Assembly (NCBI GenBank): GCA_002711555.1
Contig: PARQ01000002.1
Coordinates: forward strand, 55,685 to 77,271
Reading direction: 5' to 3'
From: Rhodospirillaceae bacterium
GTDB taxonomy: Bacteria > Pseudomonadota > Alphaproteobacteria > UBA8366
DNA: 21,587 bases
Notes under the pieces: model-generated
What the model was told of the DNA's origin: nothing
The model's input: the letters and a program-made list of their open reading frames with translations, nothing else
The model's database searches: none
Part shown: in pieces, positions 1 through 7,246 of the stretch
Layout of the letters: each line of letters starts with the position of its first letter
Numbering within the stretch: the first letter of the stretch is position 1
Made by a program: the position numbers and the translations under genes

Positions 1-73
1 TGATGTAAAGCTTTTCTTAGGATGTATCTACAGGGTTGTGTGGCACTATTTTGTGAGTATGCCATCGGATCTG

Positions 74-910
74 TTAATATGTGGGGGTGCCCCTTACGGT
101 GGTGCGTAGGAAAATTCGCGGCTGTCGCAGCGGGTTGTCCCCTGTTGCGCGGTGCCAACAACAACGGTTGTCCCAGACAACAGTATCATTCATACGCCAT
201 TGGTGCGTTTCTTGGAATTGGGACTGAACACACCACGCGAAAACTTCATTTAATAAAGACCACGCTTTTTCGTGATCCAGGCCCATTATCGAGACGGTAT
301 GCGCAGGATTTATGAACACAGATTTTTTGCCGGTCTCTGGATGCGTTCTTATTGCAGGATGTTGTACAGGTTGCCTATTTTTATCGCGCGTTGAAAGTCG
401 TTCTTGGCCTCGCGCAGTAATGCCGCCGTAGCGAAAAGTGGCCAAATGCCCTTCTATCCGCGATTTGAGGTGGCTAGGCATTTCTGCAAACGCAAGTGTC
501 ATATTAGCAAATTCCGTATCGCCACCAACATCAGGAATTTGTTGAGTATGCAGGAGGGTCGCTTTAGCAGGACACTGAAAGTAGCACATGTCAGTATGCC
601 ACGCATTCCCCCGCGCTTCTTCGGCCGGATCAATCTCACCATTCTCGTCTAGGTTGGTCATTACTATCAGATCTTCAAAGTTTGGATGCCTATACTTTTT
701 AGTGATATGAGGTTGAAGGGCGCCAAACTGTGCGGCAAACTGTGCGAATAAGCTTGGTGTCAGAGGTTGGTCTCTAAATACGAGAACCTTATGATCAAGG
801 AAGGCGTTATTAATGCGATCCCATGTTTCAGGGTCAATAGGCCGAGTAATATCAACGCCGTTTATTTGGGCTAACATCACTTTCCCTAGCTTATTTACCT
901 CGACGGCCAT
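74..910 (-). CDS. TauD/TfdA-family Fe(II)/2-oxoglutarate dioxygenase
   Basis: A 278-aa protein of the taurine/2,4-D dioxygenase family, which uses Fe(II), O2 and 2-oxoglutarate to hydroxylate a small substrate, often with cleavage of a C-S, C-O or C-N bond, in the cytoplasm. The facial triad is visible: WHTD gives H105 and D107, and CWHRATGD gives H253. Arg265 and Arg269 follow the distal His at about the spacing of the 2-oxoglutarate-binding and substrate-binding arginines of TauD. Length is normal for the family (about 280 aa). The ATG lies 2 bp after the stop of the carboxyltransferase gene, so the two are probably co-transcribed and translationally coupled; only a weak AAGG precedes the ATG. 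Nothing identifies the substrate, and taurine itself is not implied. The 73 bp to the window edge hold no gene I can support. Confidence 0.9.
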   Translation of the reverse strand: MAVEVNKLGKVMLAQINGVDITRPIDPETWDRINNAFLDHKVLVFRDQPLTPSLFAQFAAQFGALQPHITKKYRHPNFEDLIVMTNLDENGEIDPAEEARGNAWHTDMCYFQCPAKATLLHTQQIPDVGGDTEFANMTLAFAEMPSHLKSRIEGHLATFRYGGITARGQERLSTRDKNRQPVQHPAIRTHPETGKKSVFINPAHTVSIMGLDHEKAWSLLNEVFAWCVQSQFQETHQWRMNDTVVWDNRCCWHRATGDNPLRQPRIFLRTTVRGTPTY

Positions 911-912
911 CC

Positions 913-2463
913 TTACGGTCGCATTGTCTTTGCCACCGGACCGAGATGCGATTTTGTTACTTCATACGCTTCTTCAATCCAATCACAAAGCAGAGGACGA
1001 GTTTCTCGCGGATCGATGATATCCGAAATGGAGAATTTTTCTGCAGTACGAAAGGGCGATGTGAATTTGGAGTAATATTGTTCCAATTCACTTAGTCGAG
1101 CCTTGGGGTTCTCAGAGCCTTCGATGTCTTTTCGGTATGCCGCCCATATACCCCCCTCGAGCGGAATAGAGCCCCAATATCCTGATGGCCAAGCATAGCG
1201 AAGGTTGATGCCTCTTTTCCGACCGTGCATGCCACCTGCTAATCCGAAGGCGCGTTTCATGATGATTGAGCACCATGGAGTTTGGCTTTGTTCAATTGCG
1301 GCCAGACATTTAAGGACTGATCTTATAGTGCCAGTTTTCTCTGCAGCTAGACCGGGCATCACACCAGGTACATCAACAAAATTGACGATAGGGATATGAA
1401 AATTGTCACACAGGTCAATAAACTTTTCAGTCTTCATCGCTGATGCACGTGTCATTGCTCCTCCTGCATAATTTGGGTCATTTGCCATAACCCCAACAAC
1501 GTACCCATTAAGCCTCGCAAGGCTTGTCACAAGTGATGGCCCGATCTTTGGCGCTATTTCAAAAATTGAGTCTTTGTCGAGCACTGCCTCGAGGATTTGG
1601 CGCACTTTATAACTTCGGCGGCGGTTCCGCGGTATCACCTCCAATAGCATTTCCTCACGTCGGTCCGAGGCGTCCAAAGGCTCTATGCGGGGTGGTAGAT
1701 GATGAACGTTCTGTGGCATGTAGGATAAAAATTGTCGGGCTTGATTGAAGGCGTCTTGTTCATCTGTTGCGGCATTGTCTACGGCCCCATTGTCACGTGT
1801 TTGTATTCGCCAACCTCCAAGTTCTTCCTTGTCAAGGTCCTCTGCCATTGCAGCTTTTACCACAGGTGGTCCCGCAGCAAAAACCTGGCTGGTTCCCTTA
1901 ACCATTATGGAAAAGTGAGCGTAGCCAACTTTTATAGCCCCAAGGCCTGCACAGGCACCTAAAGCGATACCTACAACAGGCACTTCTCCCATCAGCTGAA
2001 ACTGTGGCCAGCTAGGATAACCAGGAATTTTTGTGAAACCCATTTTTTCAAGAAGTTTAACACTGCCGCCCGCACTATCTACAAGTCGCAGCAGCGGCAT
2101 CTTCATTTCAAGTGCATATCGCTCGATATAAAGCCATTTGTCAGCGATTGTTGCCTCTGATGAGCCTCCTCGAATAGTGAAATCGTCAATTGAAACAGCC
2201 ACTCTATTTTCGTTGATGCGACCCTTGCCAATGATTGCGTTAGATGGTGTTGACGAAATAAAGTTACCTTTTTCGTCATATTCACCTTTGCCAGCAATTT
2301 TACCCATTTCGCAGAAACTGTTGGCATCAAGAAGCATGTTGATACGTTCCCGGGCCGTATTCTTCCCGATTGAATGCTGATAATCACGGCCCTTTTTACC
2401 GCCAAGCTGTTCTGCCAATTCAGCTCGTTTATTCAACTCATCAACTTCTGATTTCCAACTCAT
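913..2463 (-). CDS. Acyl-CoA carboxylase carboxyltransferase-type subunit (PccB/MmdA-like)
   Basis: A 516-aa crotonase-fold carboxyltransferase, related to propionyl-CoA carboxylase beta and methylmalonyl-CoA decarboxylase alpha. These move a carboxyl group between biotin and an acyl-CoA. Two half-domains are visible: N-terminal (about 30-255) with DDFTIRGGSSEA and the first oxyanion region DSAGGS (129-134), then GTSQVFAAGPPVV; C-terminal (about 270-515) with VDVPGVMPG (363-371), the second oxyanion region FGLAGGMHG (406-414) and YAWPSGYWG (423-431). I place the start at 2463 because GGAGAAG (2475-2469) sits correctly before that ATG; an in-frame ATG at 2493 adds 10 residues but has no ribosome site. 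Canonical PccB has roughly WPTAEIAVMG where this protein has WPSGYWGSIP, so its acyl pocket probably differs. No biotin carboxylase or biotin-carrier gene is in the window. It heads an operon with the dioxygenase. Decarboxylase or transcarboxylase roles remain possible. Confidence 0.88.
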   Translation of the reverse strand: MSWKSEVDELNKRAELAEQLGGKKGRDYQHSIGKNTARERINMLLDANSFCEMGKIAGKGEYDEKGNFISSTPSNAIIGKGRINENRVAVSIDDFTIRGGSSEATIADKWLYIERYALEMKMPLLRLVDSAGGSVKLLEKMGFTKIPGYPSWPQFQLMGEVPVVGIALGACAGLGAIKVGYAHFSIMVKGTSQVFAAGPPVVKAAMAEDLDKEELGGWRIQTRDNGAVDNAATDEQDAFNQARQFLSYMPQNVHHLPPRIEPLDASDRREEMLLEVIPRNRRRSYKVRQILEAVLDKDSIFEIAPKIGPSLVTSLARLNGYVVGVMANDPNYAGGAMTRASAMKTEKFIDLCDNFHIPIVNFVDVPGVMPGLAAEKTGTIRSVLKCLAAIEQSQTPWCSIIMKRAFGLAGGMHGRKRGINLRYAWPSGYWGSIPLEGGIWAAYRKDIEGSENPKARLSELEQYYSKFTSPFRTAEKFSISDIIDPRETRPLLCDWIEEAYEVTKSHLGPVAKTMRP

Positions 2464-2533
2464 TTTCTCTTCTCCGATCTTTTTGAATGGCATTACGTTG
2501 TTATTATTACCAATATCTATTAGGAGTGGTGTT

Positions 2534-2562
2534 TAATTAGCGGTGAGTTAAGTCAGAATCAA
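2534..2562 (-). promoter_or_regulatory. Candidate sigma-70 promoter for the carboxyltransferase-dioxygenase operon
   Basis: Read on the minus strand, TTGATT (2562-2557), a 17-nt spacer and TAATTA (2539-2534) form a plausible -35/-10 pair about 70 bp before the start at 2463. It lies in the gap between the divergent carboxyltransferase and SucC-like genes, where a promoter is expected. Consensus match is partial, so this is a pattern-based call only. Confidence 0.35.
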
Positions 2563-2584
2563 TAAGTTTGAGGAGGGGTGAAGC

Positions 2585-3796
2585 GTGTTTACGCTTACTG
2601 AGGATCTTACGAAAGCATTTTTAAGTGGTTTGGGGTTACCCGTTCCAAAAGGTATGGCATTCGATAAGTCGAGTGAGGCTGCACGATATGCCGGAACTTT
2701 GAGCAGTGGTGCAGTAGTGAAGGCACTAATTCCAACGGGAAGGCGCGGTAAAGCGGGTGCAGTGGTATTAACGGATACACCCGAGGAAGTTAAGGCAGCG
2801 GCCGGACGTCTATTGGGCACCGAGGTGCATGGTTTTGCTGTTGAAAAAATTTTCGTGGAGAGTAAGGTCGAAATCTGTCGTGAATTCTATCTAAGCTTTA
2901 GTTTGGATAGTTTCCCTGGTCAAATCTTGATATCTTCAAGCGGTGGTGTTGATATCGAAGAGACACATGCACGTGACTCTGGATCAGTCATTCGAGGTGA
3001 TATTGATCCTATTCAAGGGGTAACCAAAAAACAGGCAAGTTCTCTTTGGCAGAGAGCAGGCGTTACTGGAGATGAATTAGCAGAAGTAATTTCTGCAACA
3101 ACTTCTTTATATGATGCTTTTGTCAAGGCAGATGCAGTCATGATGGAAATAAACCCTTTAGTGTTGAACTCGGATGGGGCAGCATCAATTGTGGGCGCGA
3201 TGCTCGCAATCGATGAGAATGGCTTGCCTCGCCATCCAGATTGGGCAGAGATTGCTGACGGCAGTTTAATAGCGTCATGGCGCAAATTTAATGCCCGAGA
3301 ACTCAGCGTTTCTGAGGCTAATCGAAAGATAAAAGGCGGTGCCGTGCGGTATACTGAGCTTGACGGCGATATAGCGCTTCTTGTTGGCGGTGGCGGTGCT
3401 GGATTGTTGCAGCATGACATGATGTTAGCCATTGGCGGCAGACCAGCTAACCATACAGATACCAATCCGGGGGCTGGCATAGAAGAAAAGTTCAAAGTCA
3501 CAATCCGTGCAATTTTTGATAATCCAAATGTGAAATGCTTACTTGTTAGTTTTAATCATCAGCAACTCACCCATTGTGCGCGGAAGGCCCAGCCTCTGGC
3601 CGAGATCCTTCGCGAACGAAATGTTAACACTCAGGAATTTCCAATTATTGTTCGTCTTGTTGGTCCTGGCGAAGAGGAAGCTAAGGAAATTCTTGATGAA
3701 TTTCCCGGCCTTACTTATTTGCCATTCGACGCCTCACTGGATGATGCGGTGCGCGCAGCTGTTGATATTCGCAATGCGATGGAGAATGTCAAATGA
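2585..3796 (+). CDS. SucC-like beta subunit of an ATP-dependent acid-CoA ligase
   Basis: A 403-aa homologue of the succinyl-CoA/malate-CoA ligase beta subunit (SucC, MtkA). It has an N-terminal ATP-grasp domain (about 1-225; GGVDIEETHARD at 120-131 and MEINPLV at 187-193) and a C-terminal ligase domain (about 260-395; GGGGAGLLQHD, GGRPANHTDTNPGA). The start is GTG with a strong GAGGAGGGG at 2570-2578, 6 nt upstream. Known SucC proteins carry a DVGGGA motif and an FGGI motif in the ligase domain; here the corresponding stretches read DTNPGA (292-297) and FNHQQL (323-328). It is therefore unlikely to be the TCA-cycle enzyme. It overlaps the SucD-like gene by 4 bp (ATGA), so they form one alpha-beta enzyme. 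The acid substrate is unknown; malate, a methylated dicarboxylate or a sulfur-containing acid are all conceivable. Confidence 0.85.
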   Translation: MFTLTEDLTKAFLSGLGLPVPKGMAFDKSSEAARYAGTLSSGAVVKALIPTGRRGKAGAVVLTDTPEEVKAAAGRLLGTEVHGFAVEKIFVESKVEICREFYLSFSLDSFPGQILISSSGGVDIEETHARDSGSVIRGDIDPIQGVTKKQASSLWQRAGVTGDELAEVISATTSLYDAFVKADAVMMEINPLVLNSDGAASIVGAMLAIDENGLPRHPDWAEIADGSLIASWRKFNARELSVSEANRKIKGGAVRYTELDGDIALLVGGGGAGLLQHDMMLAIGGRPANHTDTNPGAGIEEKFKVTIRAIFDNPNVKCLLVSFNHQQLTHCARKAQPLAEILRERNVNTQEFPIIVRLVGPGEEEAKEILDEFPGLTYLPFDASLDDAVRAAVDIRNAMENVK

Positions 3797-4689
3797 GTAT
3801 ACTTATAGATGAAAATACAAAAGTATTAGCGCAAGGATTAACTGGTGCTCAGGGCACAAGAGATGCAGAATTTTGTTTGCGGTACGGTACTAAAATTGTG
3901 TGCGGAGTAACACCCGGCAAGGCCGGGGTAGAGGTTCATAATCTTCCAGTCTACGGAAGTGTAAAAGAGGCTTGCCAACAACACCAAGTGGATGCAAGCG
4001 TCATATACGCTCCACCACTTTCCACAAAGGAGGCGGTGATAGAAGCACTGGAAGCCGGCCTAAAATTAATTGTTGCACTAGCGGAATTTGTTCCGCGTCA
4101 TGACACCGCTGTGATTGCAGCAGCTGCTCGCGAAAATGGCGCAGTGGTTATCGGGTGTAATACTAATGGGATAATCTCTCCAGGAAAGAGTAAACTTGGC
4201 GCGATCGGCGGCGATGATCCATCAGAGGTGTTTGCGCCAGGCCGCATCGGTGTTGTCTCTCGGTCTGGAGGCATGTCAGCAGAGCTGTCATTGGCAATTA
4301 AGCGCGGGGGGCTTGGAGTATCGACTTGTATTTCTATGGGCGGCGATGTGATACCAGGTAACCCGATGGTTGATTATATTCAGCGGTTTGTTGCTGACCC
4401 TGATACTGACGCAATCGTTATGTTTGGCGAGCCCGGTACCAAAGCAGAGCACGAGGTAGCCGCATATTTAAGGACGAAGGCCTGCACCAAACCGCTGATT
4501 GCACTGTTAGCAGGTGAATTTCAAGAAAATTACCCACAAGGTGTAAGTTTTGGCCATGTTGCTGCAATGATAAATGACGTCGAAGACACCGTGTCAGCTA
4601 AGCGCAAAATGCTTTCTTCTGCGGGTGCAATCGTAGTAAATTCACTTGGCGAAATTCCTTTAAAAATCCGGGAACATTTAGGTTCCTGA
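3793..4689 (+). CDS. SucD-like alpha subunit of an ATP-dependent acid-CoA ligase
   Basis: A 298-aa homologue of the succinyl-CoA ligase alpha subunit (SucD, MtkB), which binds CoA and carries the phosphohistidine. The N-terminus MSILIDENTKV and the Rossmann CoA-binding part (GLTGAQGTRD, GVTPGKAG) are typical. SRSGG (156-160), the Glu of FGEPG (E213) and the phospho-acceptor His of SFGHVAA (H255) are present, so catalysis should be intact. Departures from SucD: GPNCPG is GCNTNG (121-126), the GVTAPKGKRMGH loop is replaced by GEFQENYPQGVSFGH, and the GGKG loop after the active His is NDVED (261-265). Length is normal. The start overlaps the SucC-like stop. No clear terminator follows in the 170 bp before hisD. 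Confidence 0.86.
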   Translation: MSILIDENTKVLAQGLTGAQGTRDAEFCLRYGTKIVCGVTPGKAGVEVHNLPVYGSVKEACQQHQVDASVIYAPPLSTKEAVIEALEAGLKLIVALAEFVPRHDTAVIAAAARENGAVVIGCNTNGIISPGKSKLGAIGGDDPSEVFAPGRIGVVSRSGGMSAELSLAIKRGGLGVSTCISMGGDVIPGNPMVDYIQRFVADPDTDAIVMFGEPGTKAEHEVAAYLRTKACTKPLIALLAGEFQENYPQGVSFGHVAAMINDVEDTVSAKRKMLSSAGAIVVNSLGEIPLKIREHLGS

Positions 4690-4756
4690 AAAATAATTGA
4701 CTTCTGGCCAATTTATGCTGCTATGCAGTACAAAAGTGGTACGCTGTTGTTAAAAT

Positions 4757-4785
4757 TTGTTCTACGAACATCAACAGTTTACAAT
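4757..4785 (+). promoter_or_regulatory. Candidate hisD promoter with overlapping 13-bp palindrome
   Basis: TTGTTC (4757-4762), a 17-nt spacer and TACAAT (4780-4785) form a possible promoter for hisD and the genes behind it. The -35 matches consensus in only three positions; the -10 in five. A perfect dyad, TGTTC-TAC-GAACA (4758-4770), overlaps the -35, which is where a repressor operator could lie. A second possible promoter begins with TTGACT at 4697-4702. All pattern-based. Confidence 0.35.
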
Positions 4786-4859
4786 TATTAATTTTCGAAA
4801 CATTGGGGTTTCAAGTGAGTTTATAGCTTGTATTGACCGACCATCACTATAGTGTGCCC

Positions 4860-6170
4860 ATGCCGATTACATTAGACACCACCGAAATAGATTTTTGCTC
4901 GAAGTTTTCTCACCTTATCAATGCGCAACGAGAAGTAGTAGAAGATGTAGATAACGTGGTTGCTGAGATTCTCTGCGATGTAGGTGAAAGAGGTGATGCG
5001 GCCTTACTTCACTATACGAAGAAATTTGACCGTTTAGAAATTAATGCTTCGGGAATGCGGTTCACAGAGGCGGAAATCATTGATGCCAGGGGTCAATGCA
5101 GCAAAAGTGCAATATCAGCATTGAGCGTAGCTGCAGAAAGGATACGCGAGTTTCACTTAAGGCAGATCCCTAAGGGGTATCAATTCGAGGATGGTGTTGG
5201 AATAAAGCTGGGTATGAGATGGACGCCCATAACTGCAGCTGGCTTATATGTTCCTGGTGGCACGGCTGCCTATCCAAGCTCCGTGTTAATGAATGGTATT
5301 CCAGCAACAGTTGCTGGTGTTGAGCGAGTAGTTATGGTGGTTCCAACGCCGGATGGAGAAATTAATCCTCTTGTATTGGCTGCAGCAAATATTGCGGGTA
5401 TATCCGAAATATACCGCGTCGGCGGTGCCCAAGCTGTAGGGGCGCTGGCATTCGGAACAGAAACAATTAACCCTGTTGATAAGATAACGGGACCAGGTAA
5501 TGCTTTCGTTGCTTCCGCTAAGCGACAGGTATTTGGCAGGGTTGGGATTGATATGATTGCGGGTCCGTCGGAAATTTTGATTGTGGCTGATTCTGGTAAT
5601 GATCCGGACTGGATTGCTGCAGATTTATTAAGTCAGGCCGAGCATGATGAAAATGCCCAATCTGTGCTGATTACCAATTGCAGCGATACGGCTCAAGCCG
5701 TGCTGAAGTCCATAGACAAACAATTGGCATTCCTAGATAGGAAAGAGATAGCTAGGAAAAGCTGGAACAAGAATGGGGTCATCATTATTGCAAATACTTG
5801 GGACGAGGTGCCTGACCTAGTTGATCGTATTGCTCCTGAACATCTTGAGCTTGCTGTTAAAGAGCCTGAAATATTAGCGGAAAAAATTAGGCATGCGGGT
5901 GCTATATTTCTTGGGAGACACACCCCAGAAGCAATTGGAGACTATGTTGCCGGCCCTAATCACGTTTTGCCCACAGCACGGTCAGCTCGTTTTTCGTCTG
6001 GATTGGGGGCTATAGATTTTATGAAGCGCACAACTCTTGTTAAGTGTGATTCAAATAGTATTCAGGAAATTGGACCTGCAGCTTGCACTCTCGCAGAGGC
6101 AGAGGGGCTAGATGCTCATGCGCGTTCGGTATCGTTTAGATTGAGGCCGGAGGGAAAGACCCGTGCCTAA
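4860..6170 (+). CDS. hisD: Histidinol dehydrogenase
   Basis: A 436-aa enzyme catalysing the last two steps of histidine synthesis: NAD-dependent oxidation of L-histidinol to histidinal and then to histidine, with zinc. Diagnostic motifs are VPGGTAAYPSS, KITGPGNAFV, IAGPSEILI, and the catalytic Glu-His in IAPEHLEL (E327, H328). The zinc ligands appear as Q259, H262, D361 and H420, at nearly the E. coli numbering. I choose ATG at 4860 because the protein then begins MPITLDTTE, as alphaproteobacterial HisD does; an in-frame TTG at 4833 would add nine residues without support. Neither has a strong ribosome site. Its 3' end overlaps the UPF0262 gene by 8 bp, so it leads a packed housekeeping operon. 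Confidence 0.97.
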   Translation: MPITLDTTEIDFCSKFSHLINAQREVVEDVDNVVAEILCDVGERGDAALLHYTKKFDRLEINASGMRFTEAEIIDARGQCSKSAISALSVAAERIREFHLRQIPKGYQFEDGVGIKLGMRWTPITAAGLYVPGGTAAYPSSVLMNGIPATVAGVERVVMVVPTPDGEINPLVLAAANIAGISEIYRVGGAQAVGALAFGTETINPVDKITGPGNAFVASAKRQVFGRVGIDMIAGPSEILIVADSGNDPDWIAADLLSQAEHDENAQSVLITNCSDTAQAVLKSIDKQLAFLDRKEIARKSWNKNGVIIIANTWDEVPDLVDRIAPEHLELAVKEPEILAEKIRHAGAIFLGRHTPEAIGDYVAGPNHVLPTARSARFSSGLGAIDFMKRTTLVKCDSNSIQEIGPAACTLAEAEGLDAHARSVSFRLRPEGKTRA

Positions 6171-6636
6171 ATGCTGTATCTCCGACATAACTCTCGATGA
6201 GGTTTCGCTTATTCGGTATAGGCCTGAGATAGAACACGAGCGAAAAGTGGCAATATATGATTTGCTCGATAGTAATTACTTTGCTCCCAAAGATGATGAT
6301 CAAGGTCCATACAGGGTACGCCTTAGCGTGTCGGACACTAATCGTTTAGTGATTGACATAAATGATGAGAATGATCAGCCTCTTCGTCGAGTCTTGGTGT
6401 CATTGATGTCGTTGCGCCGAGTTGTTAAGGATTATTTTAAGATTTGTGAAAGTTATTTTGATGCGTTGCAAAAGCGGACCGTGCAACAACTCGAAAGTAT
6501 AGATATGGCGCGCAGAGGCTTGCATGATGAAGGGGCAAATTTGTTAATTGAACGTCTCGCTGATAAAATTGATGTGGATGCTGATACAGCCCGGAGGCTC
6601 TTTACTCTCATTTGCGTCCTGCACATACGAGCCTAA
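6163..6636 (+). CDS. UPF0262 family protein
   Basis: A 157-aa protein of the uncharacterised UPF0262 family, found almost only in Alphaproteobacteria next to hisD (established knowledge). Recognisable segments are ITLDEVSLIRYRPEIEHERK near the N-terminus, GPYRVRLSV, and the conserved middle VLVSLMSLRRVVKDYFKICE. It starts with GTG at 6163, inside the end of hisD, with GGAGG at 6149-6153 at good spacing. No signal peptide or membrane helix is seen, so it is probably cytoplasmic. Function is unknown. Confidence 0.88.
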   Translation: MPKCCISDITLDEVSLIRYRPEIEHERKVAIYDLLDSNYFAPKDDDQGPYRVRLSVSDTNRLVIDINDENDQPLRRVLVSLMSLRRVVKDYFKICESYFDALQKRTVQQLESIDMARRGLHDEGANLLIERLADKIDVDADTARRLFTLICVLHIRA

Positions 6637-6664
6637 CACAGCAACGAAAATTAACTCTATTTTT

Positions 6665-7246
6665 ATGACGCAAGTTTCCGCAATTAAATTAATTTTAGCC
6701 TCGAGTTCCCTTCGCAGGCTTCACTTATTAGCACAAATAGGTATTACACCTGATGCAGTAGTGTCGCCTGACATCGATGAGTCCGTTATTCAAAATGAAA
6801 AACCCCGTGAATATGTGAAGCGTATGGCATCTGCGAAAGCAGATGCAACGAAGCAATCTGGTAAGTACTTGCTGGCTGCAGATACTGCGGTGGTCTGTGG
6901 GAACCGAATTCTCCCAAAGGCCGAAACCGAGGATGCAGCTGCTGATTGTCTGTCCCTTCTTTCCGGACGGCGGCATAAAGTTTTGGGAAGCATCTGTCTT
7001 CTATTGCCAAATGGCAAACGAAGAATGCGTTTGGTCGAGACTACAGTTTCATTCAAAAGACTAACGGAAGGTGAGATTGAGTCCTATTTAAGTAGCAGTG
7101 AGTGGGATGGTAAAGCTGGAGGCTATGCGATTCAGGGTCGCGCAGCTTCATTCGTAAAACATATTTCTGGGTCTTATAGTAATGTTGTTGGCTTGCCTCT
7201 CTATGATGTATCTCACTTGCTACGCGGTAACGGTTATCTATGGTGA
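6665..7246 (+). CDS. maf: Maf-like nucleoside triphosphate pyrophosphatase
   Basis: A 193-aa Maf/YhdE-family enzyme that hydrolyses non-canonical or pyrimidine nucleoside triphosphates to monophosphate and pyrophosphate, as cellular house-cleaning. Family motifs are LASSSLRRLHLL (11-22), the catalytic Asp in AADTAV (D73) and GKAGGYAIQGRA (149-160). I start it at ATG 6665, giving MTQVSAIKLILAS; the open frame extends 39 codons upstream into the UPF0262 gene but that part is not Maf-like. It lies 28 bp after UPF0262 and overlaps the RNase gene by 7 bp. Confidence 0.94.
   Translation: MTQVSAIKLILASSSLRRLHLLAQIGITPDAVVSPDIDESVIQNEKPREYVKRMASAKADATKQSGKYLLAADTAVVCGNRILPKAETEDAAADCLSLLSGRRHKVLGSICLLLPNGKRRMRLVETTVSFKRLTEGEIESYLSSSEWDGKAGGYAIQGRAASFVKHISGSYSNVVGLPLYDVSHLLRGNGYLW

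Noticed and set aside
22..315. 97-aa plus-strand open frame at the left edge
   Set aside because: Mostly antisense to the dioxygenase C-terminus and without family features.
3013..3501. 162-aa minus-strand open frame
   Set aside because: Antisense shadow of the SucC-like gene; low-complexity composition and no ribosome site or motif.
6548..6664. N-terminal extension of Maf
   Set aside because: This stretch reads through the UPF0262 gene in another frame; Maf similarity begins just after the ATG at 6665.
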